Source: Lota lota
Taxonomy: Eukaryota; Chordata; Actinopteri; Gadiformes; Lotidae
Assembly (NCBI GenBank): GCA_026745465.1
Contig: JACYXH010000826.1
Span: forward strand, 4,108,292 to 4,172,291
Reading direction: 5' to 3'
DNA: 64,000 bases
This document shows, piece after piece, positions 1-40,300 of the stretch. A program made the translations under genes and the position numbers. Under the pieces are notes generated by a model. That model searched no databases and was not told the DNA's origin. It saw only the letters and a list, made by a program, of their open reading frames with translations. How positions within the stretch are numbered: position 1 is the first letter of the stretch; each line of letters begins with the position of its first letter.

Positions 1-779
1 AAGTAGGCATCTCAACAGATCGTCTGGCACTCACTCTGTTTTGACTTGGGGAGAACGTACTTGGTGAAGGAAAACCTAAAGGCCTGTGGTTTTAGCTGGA
101 CGCTTCCCCTTCTGCCTTCTGGGTTAACCCTTTAGTCGGTCAGAGAGCTTTCATGAGTACGTTTCTGTATCATACTCATTGAGTGAGAAACATTCAGACC
201 AGTGAAGAACCATGGATGAACTCCCGAGAAGTCAGGGGGTAATTTACTTTTAGAAAATCTGCTGCCCCACCATATTGTATAGTTTTGGTCAAGAAGACCT
301 GAGAAGATGCTCTCGTTTTGAATTTTGTATTTTGCCAGAGCCACACTGGACAAGAAGAACCACAATGGTATTAGCTGCCATATGACACATGAGTAGAATA
401 TGTATTTTGTCGATTTTTAGGAAGATATGTAGAAATGTTTCAAATATTTAGATGTTTAGGAAAATCTTTTAATTTGTTCTGAATTGTTTTTGTCTGGATT
501 GTCCGACCAACAGACAAACATATGTGCTTCTTTCACACCAATAACCTATCGTATCACGGCACTACTGGCACTGTGTGTGGCACTGGTGTTCATAAAATGG
601 CAGGGCTAGGTTACCCGCGGCCCTCCGCCTGGCTTCTGCAGGCTGGCAGGGTTCGGCGGGACAGTGCCCGCGGGGGGTGTTCGCCACCAGCTGGCCCGCT
701 GATTGAAATGAAAACACGTCTGAGAGGTTCTGCTGGCTGTCAGGCCTGTGATGTATGGCTTGGAGGATGTTTCCAGGGT

Positions 780-803
780 CCCCCCCCCCCCCCCCCCCCC
801 CCC
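780..803. repeat. poly(C) run, 24 bp
   Basis: Pure C run. Similar runs in this intron are C at 2039-2056, G at 2102-2119 and G at 4566-4585. Confidence 0.97.
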
Positions 804-1474
804 ACCATATGGACACTGTACCCCCAGACCTGGCCTCCTCCACCATAGGGGAAGATCTCTCCTGGTGTGCTGGACGTCACGGGAAGGATGGGGCTCTCTG
901 GCTAGAGTCAGACTCGGACGAGGTGTTTGTTTGTCTTCCTCACAAAGTGTAGGCGATGAGTGGGTTGAAATTCGGTTTATTTAGTTATCGCGTTTATTTT
1001 ATTAGGATTTTACTGATGCGAATTTGGATAACACTGAAGAAGAAATGAAACAGGATAGTTTCCAAAAACTAAAGTTTTTGTCTACAGTCCATTTTCTTCT
1101 GAACGGTATACAAATGGATACCTTCACTTAGTGTAAAGGAGTGTGCATTCACACATGATAATGTGTATGGTAATAGTGTGTATATAAACACACACACACA
1201 CACACCTGCTGCAGTGTGCCATAGACAATAATACCAACCTAGTCATATACATATGCACACATGTCCACACAACACCCCCACCCACGCACAAAGCCCGTCC
1301 CCCCTGCACTTCCTGTCTATACATTATGCGCAGGTCTACGGTTTGAGGTCCGCAGGTTCTGCAGACTCAGGAAGGATACGCTGAGCTCCCTAATGTCTCC
1401 CTAGGGACACCCGTCTACTGCCTGCGCTGTAGTAAAAAACCCTGAGAAATATCCATGTCACACTCCCACGCATG

Positions 1475-1478
<4 letters not shown>

Positions 1479-1510
<32 letters not shown>

Positions 1511-1526
1511 CACACACATACACACA
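1479..1526. repeat. (AC)n microsatellites in distal agmo intron 12
   Basis: (AC)n at 1479-1506 with an interrupted tail. Shorter ones lie at 1189-1206, 4948-4974 and 5096-5133 in the same intron. Confidence 0.9.
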
Positions 1527-2766
1527 ATGACTTATGAGGACCGGCAGTAACGAGACAGTGTGAGTGTATCAAAACACAATGAACAGAATTATACGGCAAT
1601 TTGAAGAATAGTAAAGAGTGGCCCAGACGTCGGTTTGAACAGGAAATCCTAGTCCTGTTCCTGCCGGACTCTCCGTCAGACTATCGGAAGAGTTAAAGGT
1701 TAAAAGGGCTAAAGGTCATACACGTTGGGTCAAGTATTAAGTCAACACAGAGACAAAAACACAAAACCATGGCGCATTTTAAAGCCCAAGGTTTTTTCCC
1801 CGGTTCTTCTTAAATCAGGGAATTTCACTAGCCCTGATTCTTCCCGCTCTTTTCCTCCCGCTTCTCCTGGTCTGAATTTGCTTGTGGCCCCTGAGAGCTT
1901 GGCTCGGCCTCCATAAGGAGAAGCCCACCCTTCACTCACATCCGCAAGTCCCTGGGTGGCCCCGCTGAGGAACTGCTCGGTGAAGAGTGTGTAAGATGAT
2001 GGAAATTTGGAGGACTGGTTCACAGGCATGATTCCAGACCCCCCCCCCCCCCCCCCAGAAAAACACAATAGTGTAAGGAGAAGGCGAGGAGAGAGGATGA
2101 AGGGGGGGGGGGGGGGGGGTCTTGCAGATTTAGGCCCCCCTGTTGTATAACGGGTGGAGGGACATGAAGGGAGGCAGAGTGGTGCCTGTCTACATCTTCT
2201 GAGAAAACGGTTCCATAGGATTCTTCAAAGGAGTAGAGGACTGGACAGATGGGCCCCCACGGACCCCGTGACTCACGGCTTTCCACCGCCTCCCCCTCCG
2301 TTCGCTGACAGACAGAAGATGGGCCTACAGACGAAGCCAGGGACACGGTTCTGACAAGATGTTTTAGGGGGCGGCTCTTTGTGTTCTGTCTACACTATAG
2401 ATAAACATTAGAGATAATCCAGTGTCAAACCATTTTCATTTAAAATGAGAATAGGGACATTAAAGTGTATTCTTCTGGTCCATTTTCTAATTTCTAAGCC
2501 ATTAGACAATTTAAGTAACAATTATTATAATTAACCTTTCCACTGGCAGCATTATTTTATATGACTTATTTAGTTGTTTCTGGAAATATACTCCATCAGG
2601 GACCATAGCCAAAGGCCTCAGATGTAGATTAGTATGTGATTGTCTATTTCTATGATTAATCCACTTCTACCTCTTCCCAGCATAGAAACACAAACATGTT
2701 GCAAACAGTGGATTGTTTTACAGGGACTTGGACTTGTTTGCTAGTTACAACTAACACTGTAAATTG

Positions 2767-2960
<194 letters not shown>

Positions 2961-5094
2961 ATGTCAGACAGGAATGAGGAGGGATGCATAAAAACATTAG
3001 CTAATATAATGGACTGATGTAAGTAGCGAGGCTCATGCGGTACTAGCTGACTAAAATCGATCACAGTGAGGTGTCACATTCCTTGGCCATGGTGGAGTCC
3101 TGTCTCTGTAAGGTTGTCTATTTGTTAGCCGACCTGCTGGGGAACGGTCATGGAGGGTAGTGTACATTTTCATGGACGCTACACAACTTTTTTACCACGC
3201 CTGGGGGCCGTATGATAAATCGCATAACTACTGTTTCCTGTCTTACGAGGATGAATTAACAGCACCACGTAGAATCCAATCTCTCTCCCTTTTGGGAAAA
3301 GAAAGGAAAATACAAATTGGCCTGACGAAGAAACCATGCATGAACCAAACCACGTAGAGCCAAAGGCAGACCACCGATCGGTGTGTTTCCATAACGTGTC
3401 CTGGCACGCCGCTTGACAACATAAACCAGGCGTTTAGCCTCTGACGGGCCCAATCCCCTGATCGCAGAATGATAATATTTCACGGTGTAGACTCGAGCAC
3501 ACGGTTGTTTTCGCTCAAAAATAACGCGGCGCAACGCACAGAGGTTTCCCTCCGAATGACTCGGCCTTGAGGATCGTTCTTTCCTTGTTTTTCTTTTTCT
3601 TTGACATTTCTTTCCCTTTCCACTGCCCCGCGCTGAGAGACGTGCGATTATGATGTCATAATCACAGCATTTCCACGGCAATCTTTCTTTCATGGCGACG
3701 CCGGACTGCCTCAGCACCAAACCCCTGAGCGGATGCCCACATTCCAGAGGTCGGAAAACAAAACAAAAAAAGAAAAGAAACCTGAAATGAAAGTGTCGGC
3801 AGAGCTCTCGCACCGGAGACGGAAAGCGTGCTATTGCCTCTCAGATAACCGTTGACCTTATCACTGACTGCCGGGTTATCTGCTGCCTTGTTCGTTGGTG
3901 GGGGACGCTGTGGAAAGCGTTGGTAGGGGAAGTGGGGTTGGCTGAAGGTTGCCGTGTCTGTGATGTCGTCTGACAATACTATAGATGGAGCCGTCTAGGG
4001 GCGCGTAGTGCTAATATTGTTCTGACCTTGTTCTTTTGCCTATGGATTATTTATCTTTCCTCTTAACGGCCGCCAGCAAAAATATCATCTGTACAAACGT
4101 TAAACATCATTAGGAGAGAACGCTAGAAAATGTAATAGGGGTTGAAAATAAAACCATCTTCTTTTTGTCATTTGGATATTCGGTTGATTTAGTGTGGCTT
4201 CTCCGGTTCAATGTGTAATGCGTGGACACATCTTTTTCTCTCTTTTTTATTTGCTTGAAAAACCCTGGCTGGGTCTGTTTGAAAGTGTCTCTTTATGTGT
4301 ATACTAGTGGAAAACAGCTGCCAAATGGGCTCCAAAACGGGAATGAAACACAAACCTCCAATATGGTTTTCTTTGTGTCACATGAAGCAGCCGTTTTGAG
4401 CATGAATTCACATCCAGGTGAGAGCAGCTAAACCCTGGCCCCTTAGCTGACGCTCTCTCTCTTCTCCGTCACCCTTCAGCAGAAAGACAGGTGTACCTTT
4501 ATGAGGTTCCCTCTTAAATTACTATCGGTTCCCCCCCTGATGGCGGTGGTGGTGGTGGTGGTGGTGGGGGGGGGGGGGGGGGGGGTATGGTCTACATCGG
4601 GGAGCATAACCTTAATTACTGTGGGACACACAGAGTCGATACGGCCCCCCATAGCAGTTTGCAGGAACCAGAACCCAGGCGTAGCGGCCCCCTTAGCAGC
4701 AATACATCCGTGTATTGCCAATCCTATGAGATTGTGATGATGATAATGATAATAAGGCTACCATGTCTTCCAAACTTCATGACAGTAAACTAACCCCGCA
4801 TTTCCAGGAATGACTGAAGATATGCACACACCTCACCAACACATCCATTTACATATCACACACTCAACATATGACCGATAGATGCGTAAATAAACGTGCT
4901 GTAATGTTGGTTCTTACATGTATGTACGTTTATACGTTAAACTTGTTACACACACACACACACACACACACACAAAGGCAACAGACATAAAAGCCGACAG
5001 AACCACAAATGAACCATAAATGCCACACCCGTGCACACAAAGACATGACAACAGACATACATACACACACACGCACACAGATATGAACACACAT

Positions 5095-5135
<41 letters not shown>

Positions 5136-6242
5136 GTGTGCATGTCGTCATTGTGCCAGCATGGCTTCCATATGTAACCACAGCCGCGGGTGTGGTGTAT
5201 GGGCAGCTTGTGGGTGGGGTGGTAGGCGGGGATGGGGGAGGGTAAGCAGAGCGGCTGGGCTCGGCAGGGTGCTGGGGTGGGGAGGTCAGGACTGGAGCTT
5301 TACGAGGGAAATCTCCTGAGCCCCCGGGAAGGCCGCTGTGAGCTTTAAGGGTGCAGTATATCACACCGCTGGCTTTTAACCACCGCAAACCACCCCACTT
5401 CGTTTCTAGTGTTCTCTCTTTCTTTTCTTTCTTTCTTTCTCTTTTATTCCACACGCCCACCCCTCCTTTTTGCTGCCCGACAAGCACAGACTGGGGCCTG
5501 AATACAATTAAATGTGAATTTCCCTTCACTTTATTTCAAATGGCTGTTAATTGACTGGCGCGACTTCAAAACACGTTCCCCCAGCAACAAAGAGCCGGCC
5601 GGTTACCTCAAACGTCAGAATCATATATCATTAATGTACCTTCAAGTCTCACTTACTTCTTTTCTGTATCCTTTTGCTTTTATTCTTTTTTTTTAATTCT
5701 TTGCTATTGAGAAGAACTGGAACCACCAACATGTCAGTGAAAATCACATCAAAGTAGAATGAATTCATTCGCTCAACAAGCTGCACCTGTGAGCAAGATG
5801 TCTGCCGAGTTTGGGCACAATGTTTTTGTGACAGAGAAGAAATGGGAACTAGTGAATCATTAGTTATTTGTGATTTCTTTTTTAAATCAAGGCATTTTCC
5901 TCCCGCGGGTTGACGGGGGAATTCATTGAATTTCTGGTGCGATAAAGAAAAATAAATACTATACAATAAAAATCAGATTTCACTTCCTCTCACTCAACGC
6001 GAGATAGAAAACGAAGCAGAAGAGAGGAGGTGGAGGGAAAATAAAACTACAGTCGTCTACGTTTCCTTTTCCTTTTTTTTGTTTTTTGTCAGAACACCTG
6101 AGCGAAGCAGATGGCGAGAGGGGGGTGACAATAAAAGCAGTGACTCCGTGCTCACGTGCAAATCTCATCAGCCAGTGCTAGTTAGCAGGCAGACGGACAC
6201 TAATTGGTTCCAGGACTGTTTCTTACTCTGGTTCAGAGTGGC

Positions 6243-6772
6243 TGAGACATAGGGGAGGGGGGAGAGTCAGACAGCGAGAGAGTGGGAGAGTGTGAAAAAG
6301 AGATCGAGAGGGAGAGAAAGAGAGTGGCAGTGCTCAAAACAGAGAAAGGAGCATGAGGGAGAGACAGAGAGAAGAGGAGGGAGCAATCGAGAGAGGAAGT
6401 AAGAGAGTGAAAGACAGAGAGGGAGAGAGAGAGATAGAGAGGGAAAGAGAGGAAGAGAAACAGGGAGAGAGAAAAAGAGGAATAAAGAGAGGAAGAGCAA
6501 CAGAGAGGGAGAGGGAGAGAAAGAACAAGCGAGAGAAAGAGGAAGTGAGAGAGAAGGAGAGAGGAATAAAGAGTTGGATGGAAAGAAAGGAATAAAGGGA
6601 GAGAAAGAGAGGGAGAGAGAGAGCGAGAAAGAGGGAGAGAGAGAGAAAGAACAAGCGAGAGAAAGAGGAAGTGAGAGAGAAGGAGAGACGAATAAAGAGT
6701 GGGATGGAAAGAAAGGAATAAAGGGAGAGAAAGAGGGAGAGAGAGCGAGAAAGAGGGAGAGAGAGGGCACAT
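6243..6772. repeat. 530-bp purine-rich (GAGA/GAAA) tract with a 126-bp duplication
   Basis: Nearly all bases are A or G on the plus strand. A segment starting AAGAACAAGCGAGAG at 6521 is repeated at 6647, 126 bp later, including GGATGGAAAGAAAGG. Confidence 0.9.
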
Positions 6773-6889
6773 AATGAGAGGTCAGACGCGATCTACAGCT
6801 CACCGGGCGAGCACCAGAAAAACACGCCAATTTTATGGTCAATTGGGCCATGCATCTGGACTCATAGATCAAATACTGTGGGCCTGCTG

Positions 6890-7075
6890 GCACACACACA
6901 CACACCGGCTCCCACACACACACTGGCTCTCACCACACACACGCACACACACACTGGCTCTCATCACACACGCACATACACACACCGGCTCTCTTGCTCA
7001 CACACACGCACATACACATACCGGCTCTCTTGCTCACACACACACACACACACACCGACTCTCACACACACACAC
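6890..7075. repeat. (AC)n interspersed with CGGCTCTC/TGGCTCTC motifs
   Basis: Short (CACA) blocks alternate with [CT]GGCTCTCNTNNTCAC-type units about every 40-45 bp, forming a minisatellite of (AC)n origin. Confidence 0.85.
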
Positions 7076-7550
7076 ATGCAGAGCAGACCAAAACAAACAC
7101 AGACACATTTGCACAAACATACATACACAACTAAATATTTCACATGCACACAGAGGTGTATACGCTCACACACAAATTACACAAATGAACAGGGATTTCT
7201 CTAACCTTCAAAATATTGACAGCAGTATTAACAAATGTGTTTATGTAGTGGGAAACTGCTCTTTTTGGGGTTGTAGGTTATTTAGAATAACAAACCATTT
7301 AATACCAATTGTTTAATACTAGCTCATCTTCAGTTTGCTCACAGCTTCCACTGAAAACGAAGTGAACCCACTGCTTTTTCCATTCCACACCCACAACAAC
7401 GTAGAGCAATTCTCACTATCTCACAATAACGTTTTCTTGGTATATTAATTAGATCCATTTGAAAGTTAGGAAATAATGATACAGGTGGTCTGAATGACTA
7501 AGATATATTTGCTTCTATGAGGTATTGATGGTAAAAGAAATACTTGTTAC

Positions 7551-35537
<27,987 letters not shown>

Positions 35538-36042
35538 CGCCACTGCGCCTTTTCTTGAACTTCGGATCGAGCAAAGGTCAAGTTAACTTAAAAAACGATT
35601 CAAGGAAATCACCAGATCTTAGCCAGTTGTCGTTTCACTGCAGCTGTGCAGTCAGAACTGGTGCTAAATGAAGACGCACAGGAAACCGATCCTATAATAA
35701 CGACTGCATAACAGACGAGTGACAATTCAGGAGCCAAGACACTTATCTTGTTGGTATTAGGGGGAAGTTCTAGAGCTGTCATCACGATGGACAATCACAC
35801 CTGTCATGTTCTCTCGCGAGATTATAGTTAATAAGTCTGGCATGCACGGTACATTACAATAACAAATTTAAAATCAACTGTGTAAATATGTGCACAGTGT
35901 AATATAAATCATACGGATAAACTGTATGTATGCTATATACTGTATCTGTCTATGAGGGACTGCTGTTTAACTGACACATACAAATACCAGGACATAATAC
36001 ATTTAAATGGACTAATGTGAGCACCTTTCGGGAAGGAAGGGG

Positions 36043-36077
36043 GTGGGGGGGTGGGGGGGGGGGGGGGGGGGGGGGGG
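36043..36077. repeat. poly(G) run between agmo and meox2
   Basis: 25 uninterrupted G at 36053-36077, preceded by a G-rich stretch with two T. Confidence 0.97.
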
Positions 36078-36972
36078 ATCTCCTGCAACTTAGAATGCAT
36101 AATCACAGCGTCGTGAAACTTGATACCGAGCCGCAGAATTATTTTCAACTTCAAATTTGTAACATAATATGATGCTTTGTGGGTTCTCTGGCGGAGTCTT
36201 GGCAGAAGCCCTGACCCTGCCCAGAGGGAGAGAGGTGAATTGAGCACGCACCCCATCACGCGCTTTCTTCACTCTAGTCAGTAATGTTTAATTCATTCGC
36301 ACTTAGGTTCACGGCACATGCATACATTTAAGGCTGGATTCCCATGGAGACAGCTGGATTGACAGATGGACAGATGTGTGGCTAGGGGGGAAGTATTGTG
36401 AAAGAAAATTGAAATAAATATGTAAAGGCTATAGTTAACGATTCAAACGTTGGTTCTCATTTATTTGCTCTTATTTGCATTATCTCCATGCCAAAATGAC
36501 TGTCAGGGTTTATTACTTGATGAGTTGAATAATGTTAGCAAAAAAAGACTTGTTATATTCCCAATGTAGGCCTATTAATATATTCTTTACAAATTTGATC
36601 TCCTGGCACTGGGTTTAATTAGTTAGTCAATTAAGGTTTAGTTACATTACATACAATAGAAACCAAATGAGGCAACGTTTAACAGCTCAATAAAATAGCC
36701 ATAGCCTATCTATCCTCCTAGCGTAATACACACACAGACAGTTATCATTAAAAACTATTTTCACTCCATTTGGTTTTTGACAATATAAAAGCATTTTAAT
36801 ATTTAAAAGATCAATGTTGCTTTGGTGTTTGTCATGGAGTATTTGCTTAGCATTTGTCGAAGAACTGTGTTGAAGCTACAAACCAGCTACAAGCACTTAA
36901 AAACAGTTGAATGTTCGCTGCACAATTGAAATAAGTAAAAACACATTATTATCCCTTTGTACATATTGTACA

Positions 36973-36978
36973 TTTATT
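36973..36978 (-). terminator. candidate polyadenylation signal of meox2
   Basis: AATAAA on the minus strand, about 122 nt past the meox2 stop. It is the first canonical hexamer downstream. Other copies occur near 36455 and 36509, so the true 3' end could be longer, as human MEOX2 has a longer 3' UTR. Confidence 0.35.
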
Positions 36979-37099
36979 TTGCATCGCTGTACTCTTTATG
37001 ACGATGGCAAATCAGCAAACAGCAGTCCTTTTCAGGACAGTCCTGAGGCAAGGAGGGCGGGGCCTCTATTCAGAGGCGTGGCCTATTTCTTTCTGACCA

Positions 37100-37321
37100 T
37101 CACAAGTGAGCATGCTCAGAACTCTGGTCGCTGTCGTGACTGTCCTCCTCATTGGCTAAGGAGTCCGTGGAGTGGTGGAGGGACGCGATGCCAGAGAACT
37201 CCGAGGGCAGCAACGTCCCCTTTTTCACATTGACCAGTTCTTTCTCCCGGGCCAGGGCCCCCTGCTGGCCTCCTTTCACCCGCTTCCATTTCATCCTCCT
37301 GTTCTGGAACCAAACCTTCAC
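37100..37321 (-). CDS. meox2: meox2 coding exon 3 (homeodomain helix 3 and C-terminus)
   Basis: 73 codons plus TGA, starting [20 protein letters not shown] and ending [12 protein letters not shown]. The acceptor is CCCCTGTAG. The acidic, serine-rich tail is conserved with human MEOX2. Confidence 0.97.
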   Translation of the reverse strand: MKVWFQNRRMKWKRVKGGQQGALAREKELVNVKKGTLLPSEFSGIASLHHSTDSLANEEDSHDSDQSSEHAHL

Positions 37322-40300
37322 CTACAGGGGTCAAACAGTCAAAGGCATCAAACACAGCTTTTTTGTTTCGGCTTTTGAGATGAGACCAAACAAAACATTT
37401 TGACAGTTGAGTATTTTGGAAAAATAGTCCAGCAAAAATACTGGGCCAAAAAAGCGTCGGGCCTAGCATTTGCTCGCTCATTACTTCCAACTAACTTTTG
37501 GCATTTATTACCATGGCAATTACGTGATGATGTACGGTTCCATCTGCTGCCTGGCGTCTACCATTTTTTTCCCTGACTCTGCAACTTTGGGCCATATTTA
37601 CATTGCCCAGACTGATGATTAAGCTGTTGCCTAAAACAGTTTACACGGTCAGGAGCCAAAGCTCTCCCAAGTGTCGGCACTGGGCTTGGGGAGAAAGAGG
37701 GGGGGGGGGGGGGGTACTCGCTCACTCCTTAACCGTAGGGCGGGTTTATTTTTGGGGCGTCGTCATTCCGAAAGGGGGCCCCCTGGGTCACATGGTCAGG
37801 AAGTCGGTTGACAGCACAAATGTTTGTCCTATACGTCCAAAATGTTTCCCACATAAAGTGTCACGTCAGTTTCTCTGCTCGCTGTGAGGGCTTTTCAGGG
37901 AGCTCAAGACTGAGGTGGAAGTCACCATAATTTGATTAGTCGGGTGTTTTCTTTGGCTAATTTCTTATTGCCTATCTTCACTGTGCCGTGTAACCCTTGC
38001 ACTTTAGGCAATGGTACTGGATTTGATCATCCAAAAAAGCGCCTGCTCTCACAGCGAGTCAAATTCAGTTTGCGCTGGTCGGACCTTCACTCACATCTAG
38101 ATATACAACTCCCACACCTCATGTCACGATGACAGCTAGCCCACGGCGCCACTTCCAACATTTTTCCAATATTACCGTACGTTTCAACGACGACCAGGGA
38201 CAGCTGAACCCCCTCTCCCTACCCACCCACCACACCACCCTCGAAGGCTTGAAGAAGGTGTTCTAAGAAAGTGCACTCAGGTTTATTTATATACCTTCTC
38301 TGTCACACTTTTCAGGCCTGCAAACGCAGAGCATCTTCATGCCCTCAGACACTTCAAATTAAAAGGGAGGGAAAATAACAAAAGTAGTTGTTGCTGGGTG
38401 CAGCAACATATCAAGAAAAGACAGTGAAACAACTGTTATCCTTTCTTTCGCATACAGACACCAGCAAAAAACAAAGCTCTCACAATGCTTACTTGAGCTT
38501 TCCCATCAAAATGGTCCCCCAAAGCATGCTATTGCTGTTAACATTGGGCAACTTCCAGATTGTTGATTAGTTTAACATGAAGACTACCAACTTATTTGCT
38601 GGTGAAGGAGCTTAGTCATTACTATTGTGTAAAAAAGAGATCATAAAACACACCTTCAGGTCCTGCTCTTTGGCCATTGACATGCTGATATGACGTGTCG
38701 CTTTCTCAGTGATTTAGTACAAAGCCATTGGACCTTACGTCAATGCATGCCAATTTCAGGTGTAAAGAAAGGGAATTCAACTCTCAACCTCATTTGGAGA
38801 TCCTTATTCCTGCCTCATGGCTTGTGTTCGAGCCATTTAGGCAGAAAGTATTACGTTTGAAAAATCTATTGAATATTAATTTGATTTACACATATCGGAA
38901 TATAACTTTATTAATCAAAAAATGTGATTATTACATTACTGCACCATATCCATTTTGATTTTGTGTTTTGGCCCATTTCCCCCTTTTAGGTACCTGTTGA
39001 TATCCGTCCAATGGTGAGGATGCTGGGCTATTTAGATGGCTGCGGCCTATACGGCGCTGTTTCTTTCGGTTGGTTGTTTTGGAATGAGGGAGGAGCTGGC
39101 AAGAGACGCCAAGCGTTTATATCATTACTTTGAGCGTTTACATATTTTCTCTAGAACATTATGCAAGCCGTTATCTTATGCTTTATTTTCATTAAGTTTG
39201 AGTGGGATGCATCTAAACAATTTTAGTTTGACTTTTTAATTAAGTTAATATCCTGTTTGCTTGCATCACACTTGTACACATACACGCTCAAATCATCATT
39301 CATCTGCTGCTATTAATCCGCCTGGACTTCCGATTCATTTTGAGACATCCCCGACTAACAACTGAGTCGTGAGTACCCCCACATCACCCCTTTCATTCTG
39401 GAACTTCTTTCAAACCATTACTTTTCTGAAGCCCACTACACATCGCAAAATGTGTGCTTGATAAAATATAGTCACTACAGCTTGCATGATTACACCGGGA
39501 CATACTATAATGCATCAGCCACTGTTTGGTTCACTTAGCTTCAGAAGCTTATTTGATACCTTTGGATCTACATATCCTGTATGTAGCCCTTTACTATTGA
39601 ACACAGTTGGAAGATAAACTACACCACGCAATCTCTTTCAAACCCAAGGATTGAACTGACATTTGGCCTCTAAGGGACACCATAGGTTGATCTGGGAGAC
39701 AAACATTAAGATATAGCAATCATTAGTTCAAACAAGCTGTGGGAGGTCCTTTATAAAGCTGTAAAATAAACTTTACATTCTAGCACAACCTGAAAGGTGA
39801 AAAGACTCTTTAAACATGATTAACAATGATCAATGGCCGGGCAGTGACTATGACGTGAGGTTTGTCAGGAGAACAACAAACAGGGTGTCGCTTCCTTCTT
39901 CCCCTGTTTACCTCCTGTTATTTGCGTCACGTGCCAGCTTTAGTACAGTCCCTGGCTAGGGTTTCAGACACCAATACTGCTGTTAAGGAGGAGTTGAGCA
40001 AGAGAGGGAGGAAGTGTGTTGCCAGAACTTCCTCTAAATATTCCCCCCCCCCCCACCCCTCTCCCCCTGCCTCGACTGTGGGCCGCCTGGAAGAATCGAC
40101 CCAAACATCTGGAATAGGATAGTCCACCCACCCAGCCCCCCTCCCCAGCAAGCCCCCCCCCCCCCCCCCCCCCCCGCCCCCTCCGCCTTCGCACACAGCT
40201 GGGGAACAATTGCTCACGCACAAACGTTACGAAAACACAGTAGCGCGCTGAGAACCGTCTTCTCGAAACGTCTCAAAGCTGTTTTGAGTTTCACAACACG

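Larger units (their letters stand above)
35538..37099. other. agmo-meox2 intergenic segment (1.56 kb)
   Basis: It must contain the agmo promoter and 5' UTR and the meox2 3' UTR. No TATA box was recognised at the agmo end. A poly(G) run lies at 36053-36077 and a short segment at 36366-36475 resembles 40467-40560. Confidence 0.8.

Noticed and set aside
3256-3813. 185-codon minus frame in agmo intron 12
   Set aside because: Basic, low-information composition, no recognised motif, no splice signals; a chance open frame in GC-richer DNA.
4290-4362. Possible terminal agmo exon on the minus strand reading VCVSFPFWSPFG then a stop
   Set aside because: It faintly resembles human VFSICIAFWG, but there is no polypyrimidine tract before the AG and the similarity is too weak.
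5096-5133. Cys-Val or His-Thr repeat proteins suggested by many frames in this window
   Set aside because: They are translations of (AC)n, (GT)n, (AG)n and (CT)n microsatellites, not genes.
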